Of a DNA stretch of 64,000 nucleotides, positions 47,583 to 60,056 are shown piece by piece (position 1 is the first letter of the stretch; every line of letters starts with the position of its first letter). The stretch is from Hygrophila difformis (Eukaryota; Streptophyta; Magnoliopsida; Lamiales; Acanthaceae). The notes below the pieces were generated by a model. The model was not told where the DNA came from. It saw only the letters and a program-made list of their open reading frames with translations, and did not search any database. The position numbers and the translations under genes are program-made. The stretch spans positions 10,563,915-10,627,914 of the forward strand of contig JAOANR010000006.1 in assembly GCA_030278955.1 (NCBI GenBank), given 5' to 3'.

Positions 47583-50500
47583 ATGGACTCTCCGAAATCG
47601 CCTAATCGGACCAGCATTTCGTCCCGGTCTTCCGTAATCGATTCATTTTGCACACTGACCGGCTTGGGAGTCCCCAAGGAGGAGCTTAAGAGGAAGATCA
47701 CGTGCCCTGAGTATATCAGGGTGGCAATGCGGGAGGCGATTCGATCCAAGGATGTCGATGCGTCCACCCTGGAGCCGCCCAACGACGAGCCGGTGGAGCC
47801 GCCGTATTGTCCGCTGGTCGTGTTCATCAATCCCAAGAGCGGTGGTCGCCACGGGCCGGAACTCATGGCCCGACTCCAGGAACTCATGGGAGAAGAACAG
47901 GTAATCGCCATCCACATCCTACGAATGTGCGCAGTAAAAATGCGCATCAATGTGTTTGTTGCGCGTGTTCTGTGTGGGAGCATGGAGATTTTGGATTATC
48001 TACTTGGTGATCACCAATGTGTTTGTGAAGCTTTATTCTACATTCCTCACCTTATTCTACAATAAGTTGCCTGATGTACGCAAGGATCAAAAGTTCAATG
48101 TTTTTGCATTGGTGCATGTTAGCGGTATGCATAATAACTCTAGTTTGGAAGTTTTAAACTGGATGAAAAAGAATGTGAACGGAAATTTTTTTGCTCTCTC
48201 ATTTGGCAGTTTGGGAAGAAATGAAAAGAAATGGTGATTTTAACCAAAATTAAGATGAGTTAGATAGAAAGTTGAAACTCTCCCGTCTTTTCCATTCTCT
48301 CATCCATCCTTTTCTTTTCTATTTCTTTACTTTAAAAACTAGTTCAGATTTCTATTTTAATCTGCCTAACTTAGTATTGGTTACTATTCCCCAGTCCCAC
48401 AAGTGTAGATTTTGAACCATAGTGAATGAGAACAGTACAGTAGCCCTTACAGTAATTCTGTTTTTAACGTTGGAATTTAATGAGAGAAGGACATGAAAAC
48501 GAGAACAAGTGATGTTAGAAACAATGGTATATAAAACGTTGTTTATACGTGTTGCCTGTAATTTAATGGGTAAAAACATTCCAGGCGATAGTGAAAATTA
48601 GTTTTGAAGAAACTGCTTTTCTTCTTGGTTTGTGATTCTTGCATAGATAACAATTTATATCTCGTGGTAATGCTAGTGTGTTTCCCACTTATTTATGATA
48701 TATAGATATATAAAAGACATTGCCCCTGGTTGTTCTCCAATCCAACTTCATAAAAGCTTTGAGGAGATGAATCTTTCTAAAAGATTGCTACTGCAAATGA
48801 TGTCTATGCTGCTCTAAAGGCTTGACCTTTGGAGTAATGAAAACATGCGTTGGTTCAAGAGATCGAAATATCAAACCAGGGTTCCTTTATCACGATCATT
48901 TGTTATTGACTAGACAACTTGACTGTTTTTGTTAGTCCAACACTCAAAACAGATTTCAATGATTATACTAAACATATACTCCCTCCGTTTTCATATAATT
49001 GAAACATTTCTACATTTCACGCAATCCAACATATATTTTTAATGCTCAATATCTTTAATTGTATAAATATAAAAATTATAAAACTTTAATATTATAAAAC
49101 TACGTGATTAGACGAATCCAACAAGATCTCACTTGACTATGTTTTATCTTATATAACTATATTAAAAAGTCGAATCAAAGTTACTTAATGAATAGTAAAA
49201 ACTATGTCAATGTTTCATTTTTTCAAAGACGGAGGAAGTATTTTAAATTGCACTCTGGTAACATTGTTTAAGACCAACACTCAAAACAGATTTCAATGAT
49301 TATATTAAACATATATTTTAAATTGCACTCTGCTAACATTGTTTAAGAATCAACACAGTGATTAAGTAAGAATTTGCATTAAATTGGAGTGTATATTTTA
49401 ATGCATTATGCATACATGACTGAATTAAGTTTTATTTGTTCCATGGATAGGCCCTGGTTATCAAGCAAATTCTTATAGTTCTAAATTTATCACATCAAAG
49501 TGCTTGTGTAAATTTTGTTTCTCTCTTCATGTCAAATGCTCAGGTTTTTGACCTTACAGAGGTGAAGCCTAATGAATTCGTTCAATATGGGTTGTCTTTC
49601 CTGGAAAAGTATGCGTCTGTTGGAGACAATTGTGCTAGAGCAATTCGTGATAAACTTAGGGTCGTGGTATGTTTCTCTCAACTATAGATTGCTGATTATT
49701 GCTTGCTCACATGTATAGCTCAGATGTGTTTATGACGGGTTACTATGATAATTTTGATACATCTGGTCTTTGACAGGTTGCAGGAGGTGATGGTACCGTT
49801 GGCTGGGTCCTTGGGTGTCTTGGAGAGCTTAACAGGCAGGGTCGATTGCCAATACCACCAACTGGAATTGTTCCACTTGGTACCGGAAACGACTTGGCAA
49901 GGAGTTTTGGTTGGGTAACTTTCATATGCATAAACCTGGAATTAGTTTTATATGTAGCCTCTCTGAGGTTGATGTCCTATATCTTGTTGTCAGGGTGGTT
50001 CATTCCCTTTTAATTGGAAAGCTGCAATTAAAAGAAGTCTTGACACTGTTATTAATGGTCCAATTGCTAATCTGGATAGGTGAGCTATTTTGAATTCTGT
50101 GTTCACTAATCATTTGGATCATGTTAATGGTTCTTACCAATGTTTGCACCATTAGGTCACCTTACAAGATATTTGACACCAATTGGACCGGAATTTCTTG
50201 AGAATTACTTATACCAGAATACATGTATATTATGAAAGAAACTCAAATCATTTTGACGATGCAAAATGAATCATTGCCACTGTCGGCGACCAATGTTTGA
50301 ATTACACAAGATAATATATGTATATATATATATATATTAACTGTTATTCTCCGTCAATGTCATATATCACTAACTAGATATCAGGACAATTTTTGGCTTT
50401 TGAGACATTTAGATATGAATATATGGATTGATATGTACAAAAGTCACAAGGTTTGGTCTATATTCCAGTGCTGATAGAGGTTTGCCTTCTCAAGTAAAGT

Positions 50501-53500
50501 GTATTTTACTTTAATACAAGATCTCTTTTGCTCTTTTGCCCAATAATTTTCTTTATTACTTAGCCATTTATTTTATTGTATTGTTTTACTAGAACTTCAT
50601 AACGATGGCAGTTTTATGAAACTCACCACCTGTTACTGTGCAGTTGGCATCTTTTGATATCAATGCCAGCTGGTGTGGAGTTGGAGGTACCTTATGCACT
50701 CAAACAAACAGAAGAAACTCCTCTCGATCAGGTCTGTGGTGGAATATTGGTATTTTCCATTTTCTGGGAGATGCTTGCTCATTCTTTTGCAACTATTGGA
50801 AATTGATGCTCAATAAATAGTTACTTGCGGTGGTGAATGTAGTTATAGTTAGGCGACGTGTGCAACCTTCACTTTTTATTTTGGGTTTGCTCACTTATTC
50901 ACTAAAATAATTGGTAGTTTTTATGTAATTTACTAACATTATATTATGATACTACTGAATACATCAGGATATCATCTTTTTCACAAAATGCACTGATCAT
51001 GATTGTGGATGACAGATATTAGGAGTGAGTGTGTGTGCGTATGTGTGTGTGTTTCAGGTAAGATCTACTTTTGAATCAGAATTCTGAAATTGGAGGTAAT
51101 GGTTGGTCAATGCTATAGAGCTTGTACCACATTAAAAAAACATATAATTTTCCAGTCATTTGTGTTCTTTGTGTTTCTGTAAGCATTTACTCAGTTTCAC
51201 CAAATCTATTACAGAAATCCTTTGCCTCACTGGAATTCTCAATTTAGCATCCTTGTTTTAATCTTAATTTTATATTTCGTGTTCTATATTTATTCAGGAA
51301 CTGGAAGTTGAAGGGGACTTGCCAGATAGCATTTCATGCTATCAAGGAGTATTTTATAATTATTTCAGCATAGGTCTGGATTTGTATTTTTTATTATTAT
51401 TTTTTTTTGGTCTCTTGCTATTCCTATATACCTTTCCTTTTTGAAGCTACAATGTGGTCTGAATACAGGAATGGATGCCCAAGTTGCTTATGGTTTCCAC
51501 CATTTGCGTAATGAGAAGCCTTACCTTGCTCAGGGCCCTATTTCAAACAAGGTGCAGTTTTTCTTCCCTGAAATCTTGTTTCTTAATTTTCATCTACTAG
51601 TCTTCAATTGTGGATAGAGTTGAAATCCTATGGCTTGATCTCTTACTCTGTATGAAGAGGTTTGTTTTGTTGGTCTTTCTGAATTGCCTATTCCCCAATT
51701 TTGATAATTTGGAATCCTGATGTCTAGAATTTAGTGTGTAAGCAGAAATTTCCGTAGGCAGTGGTACTGTTTGAGTTCATTTGAGAAGAGTGATGATCTG
51801 GTTGACGCTTCTATTTGCTCAGTGCTCCATCTATAATGTCTAATTTCCTTTGAGAAGATAAATATACCTTCTTTAGATAGTCAATATGCCAGAGGTTGCT
51901 ACATAGTGGTATTCTTTTGCAGATAATATATTCGGGATATAGTTGTAAACAAGGATGGTTCTTCACGCCATGCAGCAGTGATCCAGGCTTGAGGTCAGAT
52001 ATATTTTCAAATTATACTTTGAATTGGGTGTGGTTTGTATTTCATGTTATGAGTTGAGAGCTTGAGTAAACAATGCTATGCTGTATTACATTCTTATATG
52101 AAGTTGCTGTCATGAGTTTAAGTTCTAACGAATCGAAAATTATTCTCATCAATAAATTCCTGAAAGAATTTTGAACAGCTCAATGTAGGAGGTTGTGTAG
52201 TGTGAACTTGGGAGGAAAAAAACTTTATCTCTCAATAATCAGCCACAAAAAATGTCACACACACACACACACAGTGGTAACTGTAACTATACCAACATTA
52301 ATATGAATATATTTACATTCCTTAAGGTAGCACCACCGAGTCTTTGACAGTGGCGGATCCAGAAAATTAAGTTCGGTAGGTCAGTTTTTGTTAATTAATA
52401 TAACTAATTTTAATATAATAATTATTGTAAAAACACTAAAAAACGTTAAGTTGTTCGCAATGAGTCTCATATTTTGGTATTGTTGTATAATAACATCAAT
52501 ACTAACGTTCTAAATAAATCTCGTTCTATGAAAATAATCAAACAATCATTTAGGAATCAATTTCTCGTGCTATACCACAATTTATCTTTATTATAGTCAT
52601 TCCTAAAAAGCTTGTGTCGCTGCCCAAGAAAAAAGTAATACTAACTTTAAAAGCAAGTATACTTTCAAATCTGTGCATACTTCTTTATCTTAGAAAGCTT
52701 GATGGAAATCACCTATAAATGCTTCACATCCCAAAATTTCTCATCAGTTCGAATGTCAATATTTAAAGTATCTGATGAATATTCAAAAACCTTAGATTTC
52801 ATTTCTGAAAATTCTTTAGGATACTCTACAAGTCTTTTCAATCTTTTTTTATCAAAATAAAAAATGGATGAATATTCAAAAACAATACAAATAAGTAATT
52901 TCTCGAGGATGAGGACTTAGCCCAAGTGGTTAAGTCCACTTCCAACGGAAGTTTGAAGGTTCGGTTCCCCAGGCCACCGGCCCCCTATCCCTCCATTTTT
53001 CCCCTTTGTAATTGTGTGGCATGGACTCCCACCCTCCTTTACCAGGACTTTAGTGGCTCCTCCAAAAAAAATAAGTAATTCCTCACTTACCCACTAAATC
53101 GATTTTCAAACAGTTGCAATTGTAAATCAATTAGACAGAGAAATAGTTCTACTAAAAAATGATGGGCATTATTTCACTTGTGGGGACTTGTTTCTACGAT
53201 GACATCCATATCAATCCATATCAGGAAGTACTATAATTCTTTTGATGAGATCATCCCTCAAATTTTGAAGATTTTTCTTAGTTACACCAATTATGAACAT
53301 TGCATTTAGAAAATCTTGTTCTTTTCTCTATAAGGTCAAATTTAGCTCATTCGTAATTACAATAACCAACATATGTTTGCCACAAAGATGAAATGAAAGG
53401 ACATCATTAAATTAATTGTGTATGCGATTCAATCTTGTTTCTATCAGATATGTCATAATTAAACTTCCTCAATAACATCAATCACTCAATAATTGTAAGA

Positions 53501-55715
53501 TACAAATGAAATCATAATTAAAATTGTTCTATAAAATAGAATTAGTACTATATATATATTTAAAAAAAAAAAAAAAAAATCTATGGTGGGTCAATTGACC
53601 CACCTTGCACATACATACATCCGCCCATGGACTCTTTGACAACAATTTGGTGTAAATAATGTGCATATTTCTAATAACTTTATTGCACTAATCTCCAGAG
53701 TGCTTGCAAAGTGAGTTATACTTTGGGAACATTCTACACACCCATACTTCTTTTTGTTGTGCAGGAGTTTGAAGAACATTTTGAGAATATATGCTAAGAA
53801 GGTCAACAGCTCAAAGTGGGAACAAATCCACATCCCTGCTAGGTTGTTTTATTTGAATATTACTATAGCACCTAGATTATCTATTATTACTCACCCCAAC
53901 GGTGGTAGAGTAAACAAGAACTGAATGCTCCCTTACTCATCCCCTACTGTTTAACCCCGCACAATTTTTGAATGACTTGCTTATTAGATTTTACACATAC
54001 AGATTGCATTGACCTGAATTTTAATTATCATATATCTTCCAGTGTGAGATCTCTGGTTGCTCTCAATCTTCCTAGTTATGGAAGTGGTCGAAATCCATGG
54101 GGCAATTTGAAGCCAGAATATTTGGAAAAGGTAAAACTATGATTGGTCTAATCATTTGGTGTGCGCTTATAGCTTTAGATAGATGCATTTAAGTGCTCCA
54201 CACCTATTTCCTGTTCGGACAAAGCAATGGTTAGGACATTATTATAAGCAAATCTGGTCCTTAGATCGTTACTGTCGCATTCTTAAATTTGGGTGTGTGC
54301 AGCTGATTGATTTGATGCATCAACTTGCATAATCTTTCTCCTGTTAAGAAGTGCAATGCATCTATTTACTGCTAGACATTAGTGATGTATGGATGAAACT
54401 CCAAAAAAAACACAAAAAACAAAAACACAAGAAACACAAAAAAAACAAAAAACACAAAAAAAAAAACAAGAAATACAAAAAAAAAACAAAAAAAAACACA
54501 CAAAAAAAAACAGCAAGGTGCTGCAAAAATATAAAATAAAATAAGATAAATTAAGTAATGAACATTTCTTCCTGACTCATCTTTGGAAACAAACTGAGGT
54601 TGCTTTCCTCCAATTGCTGAATTTCCATGGATTTAATAGTAGTGCTGATTTTCCATGATGTTATCTATCTTACATGGGTTCTGATGGGACATTAATACCA
54701 TCACTTGAATTGTTTGGCTCTTGAGCAAATGCAAGTTTCTTTATCCCATCTTAAAACAGAGAGGATTTGTGGAGGCCAATGCTGCTGATGGCTTACTAGA
54801 AGTTTTTGGTTTCAAACAAGGATGGCATGCTTCGATGGTCATGGTTGAATTGATCTCCGCAAAACACATCACCCAGGTAGCATAACTCCACTCAAAATTT
54901 CATATCCTGACTAGAACAAAAGTAGTGTAAAAATAATCAAGAGAAAATTTTCTCATTGCAAAATGAAGAGATTGCCTAGAAATTGGAGACAAACCATTTA
55001 AAATATACCTTTTTCATGTGTTTTGTTTATGTTTCTATTGAGTTAAATCTAGTTCTTACTAGTTGAGACTTGGTTTCTTATCTTGACGTCAAATTATGAT
55101 ATCAACTGATAGACGCTTTCGTGTATTGGAGGTGCCACTGAACTGAATTGGAATCGCCAAAATTAGCTAGTTTCTTGGCTCCATCATTTGAGTCTAAAGC
55201 AAATCTGTAAAAACATTTGTTTTTCAGTTTTCACAAGCTACTCTTGAGTTGTGAAATTTAAATAGTGTTTGGACAAATTAACACCAAGGGAGATTATTCA
55301 CATTTAAGTTGGTTAGGGCTTCTCTCTTTTTATTGGTTTTTTTTTAATAGACAGAACGATAGTTTGCAACATATAGGTCCACGGTCCACCGGTTTTTTGT
55401 AGTACTCCTATTATTTAAAACTCATTGATGAACTTTGGCTGTTGACCATGCTATCTTTAGTGCGATATTGATGGATGCATGAGTTCATCTTCAAATTATT
55501 GATGCTTACTGCCTAAAACTAGGACTGATCAATATTGTAAAATCCATTTGCTCCAGGCTTCAGCCATTCGGTTTGAGCTTAGAGGAGGAGAATGGTCAGA
55601 AGCATATATGCAGGTGGATGGTGAGCCGTGGAAACAACCCATGAACAGGGATTTCTCTACATTCATTGAGATCAAGCACGTACCACATCATTCCATTATG
55701 ATCAGGGGAGATTGA
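47583..55715 (+). CDS. DGK: Diacylglycerol kinase, cluster II (AtDGK3/4/7-type)
   Basis: Phosphorylates diacylglycerol to phosphatidic acid with ATP. Exons: 47583-47900, 49544-49666, 49777-49914, 49994-50079, 50644-50731, 51298-51373, 51469-51551, 51923-51993, 53765-53842, 54043-54130, 54760-54876 and 55557-55715. All have GT-AG borders and closing phases, giving 474 residues, normal for the short plant enzymes without C1 domains. The catalytic domain begins [15 protein letters not shown] (about 92) with the ATP-binding [11 protein letters not shown] (150-160) and [10 protein letters not shown] (180-189). The accessory domain runs from about 235 to the end ([39 protein letters not shown]). 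The tail reads [10 protein letters not shown]. Introns 1 and 8 hold transposons, and intron 10 holds an A/CAAAA-rich run (about 54395-54510). The coding frame is intact. Confidence 0.95.
48979..49238. mobile_element. Stowaway-like MITE in DGK intron 1
   Basis: Starts CTCCCTCCGTTTTC and ends AAGACGGAGGAAG, with TA borders (48977-48978 and 49239-49240). The interior carries AGACGAATCCAACAAGATCT at about 49110-49129, the reverse complement of the core word in other window MITEs. Confidence 0.82.
52348..53629. mobile_element. hAT-type non-autonomous element in DGK intron 8
   Basis: The left end CAGTGGCGGATCC and the reverse complement of the right end (CATGGGCGGATG) are related. The flanks carry GTCTTTGA before and CTCTTTGA after, an 8-bp duplication with one mismatch. 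About 1.28 kb long with a SINE nested inside (52901-53068) and no transposase. It makes intron 8 the longest of the gene. The right boundary is less certain because of the mismatches. Confidence 0.72.
52901..53068 (+). mobile_element. tRNA-derived SINE nested in the hAT element
   Basis: Box A-like TAGCCCAAGTGGTTAAGT and box B-like GGTTCGGTTCC, then a C/T-rich body (CCCTATCCCTCC) ending in an A run. A 12-bp direct repeat AAATAAGTAATT flanks it (52889-52900 and 53069-53080). Same family as 6322-6461. Its orientation is that of the host gene. Confidence 0.83.
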
Positions 55716-56787
55716 TTGCACAACCTGTTCCTGTGATGACTAAACCAGCTTCTGTCAGGCACCAAGTCGTTTATTGTACATACCCTTGTGTTATGCGGTA
55801 ACCAATTTTTGGGATATGAGGAAGTTCTGGAAGCCATGGCAAAAATAGAAACGAGATACCCATTTTTAGGTGTGCTCTCAAATTCAGAGGAAAGAGATAA
55901 ACTGTGAGATTTTGAGGCTTATAGTTCACGTTGCCCAACACAAAATTTGGTGAGTCGAATTGAGTCAATGAACTCATTCACAGCTCAGTGCAATCTTGAG
56001 TTGAATTGAGCTGATTCTAGAGAGCTTTTCTTTCGATACCATAACTTTCCCTACACAAAAGGATAGATTTGCCGGTACGGTTGAGCCAAGTGAAGAAATC
56101 TATTCAATTAAAGAACATCTTGTGATATAACTTTGTTTACATTATAATATCTACTATCATATTCACACACATATGTATATACTAGTACTATATTATACAG
56201 GATTTTCTTCAAGTTTATTTTATTTGAGAATCAAGTTGAATTTTATTATTTTTACGGGCAACTCCAGGAGCTTAGACATGTTTCTTGGTGATACCATGTA
56301 CAGTAAGTTGTCACACGTTGGGAGGAATTCACTTGCTGAGTGCAGTAAAAAAATTAAAGATGCTGAATGCGTCAGATTAACATCAAAAATTAATTTGGAG
56401 CGTTAGATTTTAATGAAATTTTATTCGTCATCTTCCAACATAATAGTAGCTCTTGGAAAATTTGAGAGATTGGTTCCAGACTTGGGATTGATCACCTTGG
56501 CACTGCTAGCAGCATATATGTTCTACGTGCAGGCTGCAGCTGACCCCAATAAAATGTGGTATTTCAATGGTTGATTATATTGCCCAATGCAGAATTAATC
56601 AATCCTTACACAACTTACCTCAAACATCAAACATACCATTAATGATTTACTTAAATACTACCAAACAAAACATCATTATATATGAACTTATCATCATATC
56701 CTTCGTCTAAACAAACATCTAATTAATTTTTCATCACCATACATGTATAGGTAGAATCAAGCAAGAAGCACGAGTTAATTTAATTAT
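55716..56787. other. Intergenic between DGK and the acidic secreted protein gene
   Basis: Convergent 3' regions: the DGK 3' UTR on the left and the 3' end of the minus-strand gene on the right. No gene or clear repeat recognised. Confidence 0.5.
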
Positions 56788-57589
56788 TCACAACCTTCGA
56801 TAATCAGTCTTGAAGGATGATCCAGCACCAGCATCGGAAGTGGCACCATCATCGTCATCAGTTGCTGCCATGCCTGAATCATCAGACTGGGGGGAGCCAT
56901 CGTCATCAGGTTCGGCCATGCCTGAATCATCCTCTGGACTGGAAGCCATACCTGAATCATCCTCTGGACTGGGAGCCATACCTGAATCATCCTCTGGACT
57001 GGGAGCCATACCTGAATCATCCCCTGGACTGGGAGCCATACCTGAATCATCATTGGCTACCATGACTATACTCTCTTCGGGGCCGGCACTAGGTCCAGGT
57101 TGCCCACTCGGTCCACCTGCAAAGTTTTCAATCATCGCTATGAATGAATCATAAAGGCTTGCCATTGCAGGACCTGGAGCTTCAGCGCCAAAACTCATGT
57201 CCTCTTCTACAACCACCACCTCCTCCGCTGTAAACCAAAAAAAAAAAAAAAAAAAGCTTCATCATAAGTTGCCTCGATTGATCAAAAAAAGAAGACATCA
57301 TATTAGGAGGCTAATTAATATATAACAGGAGACATCAACACAGCATGCAAAATTAACATGCCAAATTCCTTTCTTCAATTCAATTTTTGAAACCAAATAT
57401 ATCAGATGATAATGATGAATTTGTAAAAATAATATCCATCACCCCTTAGCTTGATGATGTTTTTGAACATTAAAAATTTGCATGCATGCAGGACATATAT
57501 ATATATATATACACAAACGTACCGATGCCCCGGGCAAAGAGAAAGCAAACGAGGAAGAAGACGAATGATAGTTTCTTTGCTGATGCCAT
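56788..57589 (-). CDS. Small acidic secreted protein with 10-residue repeats
   Basis: Minus-strand exons 57589-57523 and 57227-56788, GT-AG, phase 1, 168 residues. Exon 1 encodes a textbook signal peptide (MASAKKLSFVFFLVCFLFAR). The mature part is strongly acidic. It has a short conserved-looking block (MASLYDSFIAMIENFAGG), then DDSGMAPSPx repeated about four times, a degenerate DDSGMAEP/DDSGMAAT copy, and a basic end (FKTDYRRL). Proline residues next to Ser suggest possible hydroxylation or glycosylation. I do not recognise the family. A repeat-bearing apoplastic protein or a multi-copy peptide precursor are both possible. A TATAAAT lies near 57688-57696 on the minus strand, about 100 bp before the start. 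It is head to head with the PAR1 gene. Confidence 0.82.
56921..57050. repeat. 30-bp coding tandem repeat
   Basis: Units with a 30-bp period starting CCTGAATCATCCTCTGGACT (56921, 56951, 56981, 57011 and a partial at 57041), differing by one or two bases. They encode the DDSGMAPSPx units of the minus-strand gene. The near-identity at DNA level implies recent expansion or homogenisation. Confidence 0.9.
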
Positions 57590-58465
57590 ATTTCAATTCC
57601 TCACTAATAACCAGTAGTATAAGTTATAAGATACAACATACACCGACTATGATATAATTGTGAATGAAGAAGCACAGAGACAAATGAGATTTATAGCTAG
57701 AAGATAATAGTTTCCACAACTAAAAGTTACATTTGTTTTAAACTAATGGGTGCAAGTATTTCGTGTTCGTACGTTATTTGTTATGTCGTATAAATTTACG
57801 GGCTAGCAAATGAAAAGCTTGACAGCTTTTTGAACGAGTTTAATTAATGGCTGCCTAACATCTGTTCGTCGTCGCTTGAATTTCTTCATATCAACTAATT
57901 TTGGTTTTTTTTTTTATTTTTTTTTACCTTTCATGCATTTTTGAGTAATTTCTGTTCGCTGCAATCTCTCTCTTCATATAGATTTATAGTGAAGTATGTT
58001 TTTATCTTTGAATCATCAAATTTGAAGCTAATTAAGAATTTTTATTTTTGACATAGAATAGATAAACATTTCATAAAAGTATACAACTTACACTGTTACA
58101 CATCTGTTTAATCTGAAAAATCTGAATAGGACCTTCGATTCTAATGGACCAAGTCTAACCTGTGATTCAGACATATAACCTGCCAAAATCCGACTAGAAT
58201 TCTAACGAACCATTTACTATAAAAAAAAAAGGTTGCAATAGTCCTAAACCATCCATTTTGTATGGCTCATATGAATTCCACAAGTGTTTCCCTCCCATTC
58301 ATCTTCACTATAAATCCATTTACCCATTCCCATCAGCACCATGTATTATTCATCATTTCTGTATATATATATATTTGGTTTATGTATCTGTCAATTTCCA
58401 GGGCATCTGAAGGCCATTCATCCCAATAATAAAACTGATAAGTAAAATAACAACTCAGATTCAAG
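57590..58465. promoter_or_regulatory. Shared divergent upstream region
   Basis: 876 bp between two head-to-head genes for secreted proteins. TATA-like boxes face outward: ATTTATAG at 57688-57696 for the minus-strand gene and CTATAAATCC at about 58309-58316 for PAR1. Co-regulation is plausible but not shown by the sequence. Confidence 0.5.
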
Positions 58466-59119
58466 ATGGCTTCTTCAGTTAAGCTCCCGGCCATCCTCCT
58501 CGCCCTCTGCGTTTTCTTCATCCAAGGAACACTTGGTGTGTAATACTTGGATCATCATATACTATATCCTTAAAAATATCGATTTTCATTTGCTGCTTTG
58601 GTGTCTGAGTTCATAATAATAATAACAACAATAATGTCGTCCGAATGATCAGGGGAGGAGGTTGTCTGCGAGAAGCTTCATGCGAATAAGTGCTCGTTCG
58701 CAGTGGATTCATCGGGGAAGAGATGTGAGCTATACAAGCATAGCCATTCTGGATCGACGTACGAACTCAAGTGCAAGGCTTCTAACATTGTGGCTAAGAA
58801 ATTCGCCGGGCACATTGAGAGTGAAAAATGTGTGAAAGCCTGCAATGTGAATCGAGCCACCGAGGGAATTAAGGCTGAGGCTTTCCTGTCCCCCAAGCTC
58901 ACCACCCATGCCTGTGTGGCCTCTTGCTACGAGCACTGCCCCAACATCGTCGACATTTTCACACAGATCGCCAAGGAAGACGGTAATTGTTTAAATCCTT
59001 GGACTTGTTGTTTGAAATATATATAAATAATCGTGCAATTTGTTGAAATCTTTGTGTGTTTTGCAGATGATGTTGGTCTGAGGCTGATTAGCCTCTGCGT
59101 GAACAATAAGGCAAAATAA
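58466..59119 (+). CDS. PAR1: PAR1-family secreted cysteine-rich protein
   Basis: PAR1 (photoassimilate-responsive protein 1) is a plant-specific family of small apoplastic proteins induced by sugar and stress; biochemical function unknown. Exons 58466-58535, 58653-58982 and 59067-59119, GT-AG, 150 residues. Residues 1-24 form a signal peptide (LPAILLALCVFFIQGTLG). The mature domain has the family Cys spacing and motifs: VVCEKL, KCSFAVDSSGKRC, ECVKAC-like KCVKACNVNRATEG, and HACVASCYEHCPNIVDIF, ending LCVNNKAK. The start codon is the first ATG after a TATA-like box about 150 bp upstream. No defects seen. Confidence 0.92.
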
Positions 59120-60056
59120 GTTGAAGTTCCAGCGAGCTTGGGACCAAACTGTGAGCTGCAACGACGGCTATATACATATATTCTTATATCTATATATATA
59201 TATATTACTTTATGATATTCCCATGCAAGAGGAATGAATATAAATAAATTACCCCACTTGGTACGGTGACCTATTTTTACATTACTATTTTTTTGTTTAC
59301 TCATGTTTAGGCAGAAGCCCGGGAAGAAATAAAAATGCGAAGAATTTCATATAGTATATCTCTATATATTAACATGAAATTCGGCAAAAAAAAAATTAAA
59401 TAAAATAAATAAATAATTATACAATTTTTTTTTAGAAAAAAAAGCATAAAATTCAATTAAATAGGGAGAATTTTTTTCCTTCACTATTTTTTATTTGCTT
59501 TTGTATGTTATTTTTTTTAAAAAATTTGTATGAAATTTCTACAATACTACTGTACTATATATGCCTCCAGCATGAGCTCCGAGAGGCTTGCAGTTCGTTT
59601 GTGATTAATAACTTAATAATTTGGAAATAAAAAGTTTATGTGGTTAAAGTTATTATCTAATCATCTAATTATATAATTATAATAAGCATACATATAGATG
59701 ACAATTATGTTATGATAATTAACTTGAAAATAAAAAAAATCAGTAAAACTCCCATAATTTTTCAGACGAACCAATTGTGCAAAGAGCTATATCTAAGCTC
59801 GGCAAGAAGCAATCAAATGCTAATTCATATGATCAATATACTATTGTTCAATGCTCTTAATATTTAATCCTCGGTTTTGGAAAAACATGATTTCCTTGTT
59901 TTAACAAAATACTATCACACAAGGAAATAGCCATAATTTTGAACAAAATACTATCAAACAGTAAATAACAATGGCATTCCTAATTCTCCTAATTGTTGAA
60001 ACAAAAATGCTTCCATAATTTTGGTGGTTCATGTTCCTGCATCGACAATATCCACT
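59120..60056. other. Convergent intergenic region between PAR1 and XRCC2
   Basis: AT-rich 3' flanks with poly-A and poly-T runs. No gene or clear transposon recognised. Confidence 0.5.

Noticed and set aside
47950..48237. Open frame after DGK exon 1
   Set aside because: Lies in intron 1; the exon 1 donor at 47901 joins cleanly to the exon at 49544.
52911..52985. tRNA gene
   Set aside because: It has box A and box B but no foldable cloverleaf that I can see, and it is part of a SINE with flanking direct repeats.
56810..57154. Plus-strand repeat-containing frames over the acidic protein gene
   Set aside because: Antisense shadows; only the minus strand has a signal-peptide exon with matching splice sites.
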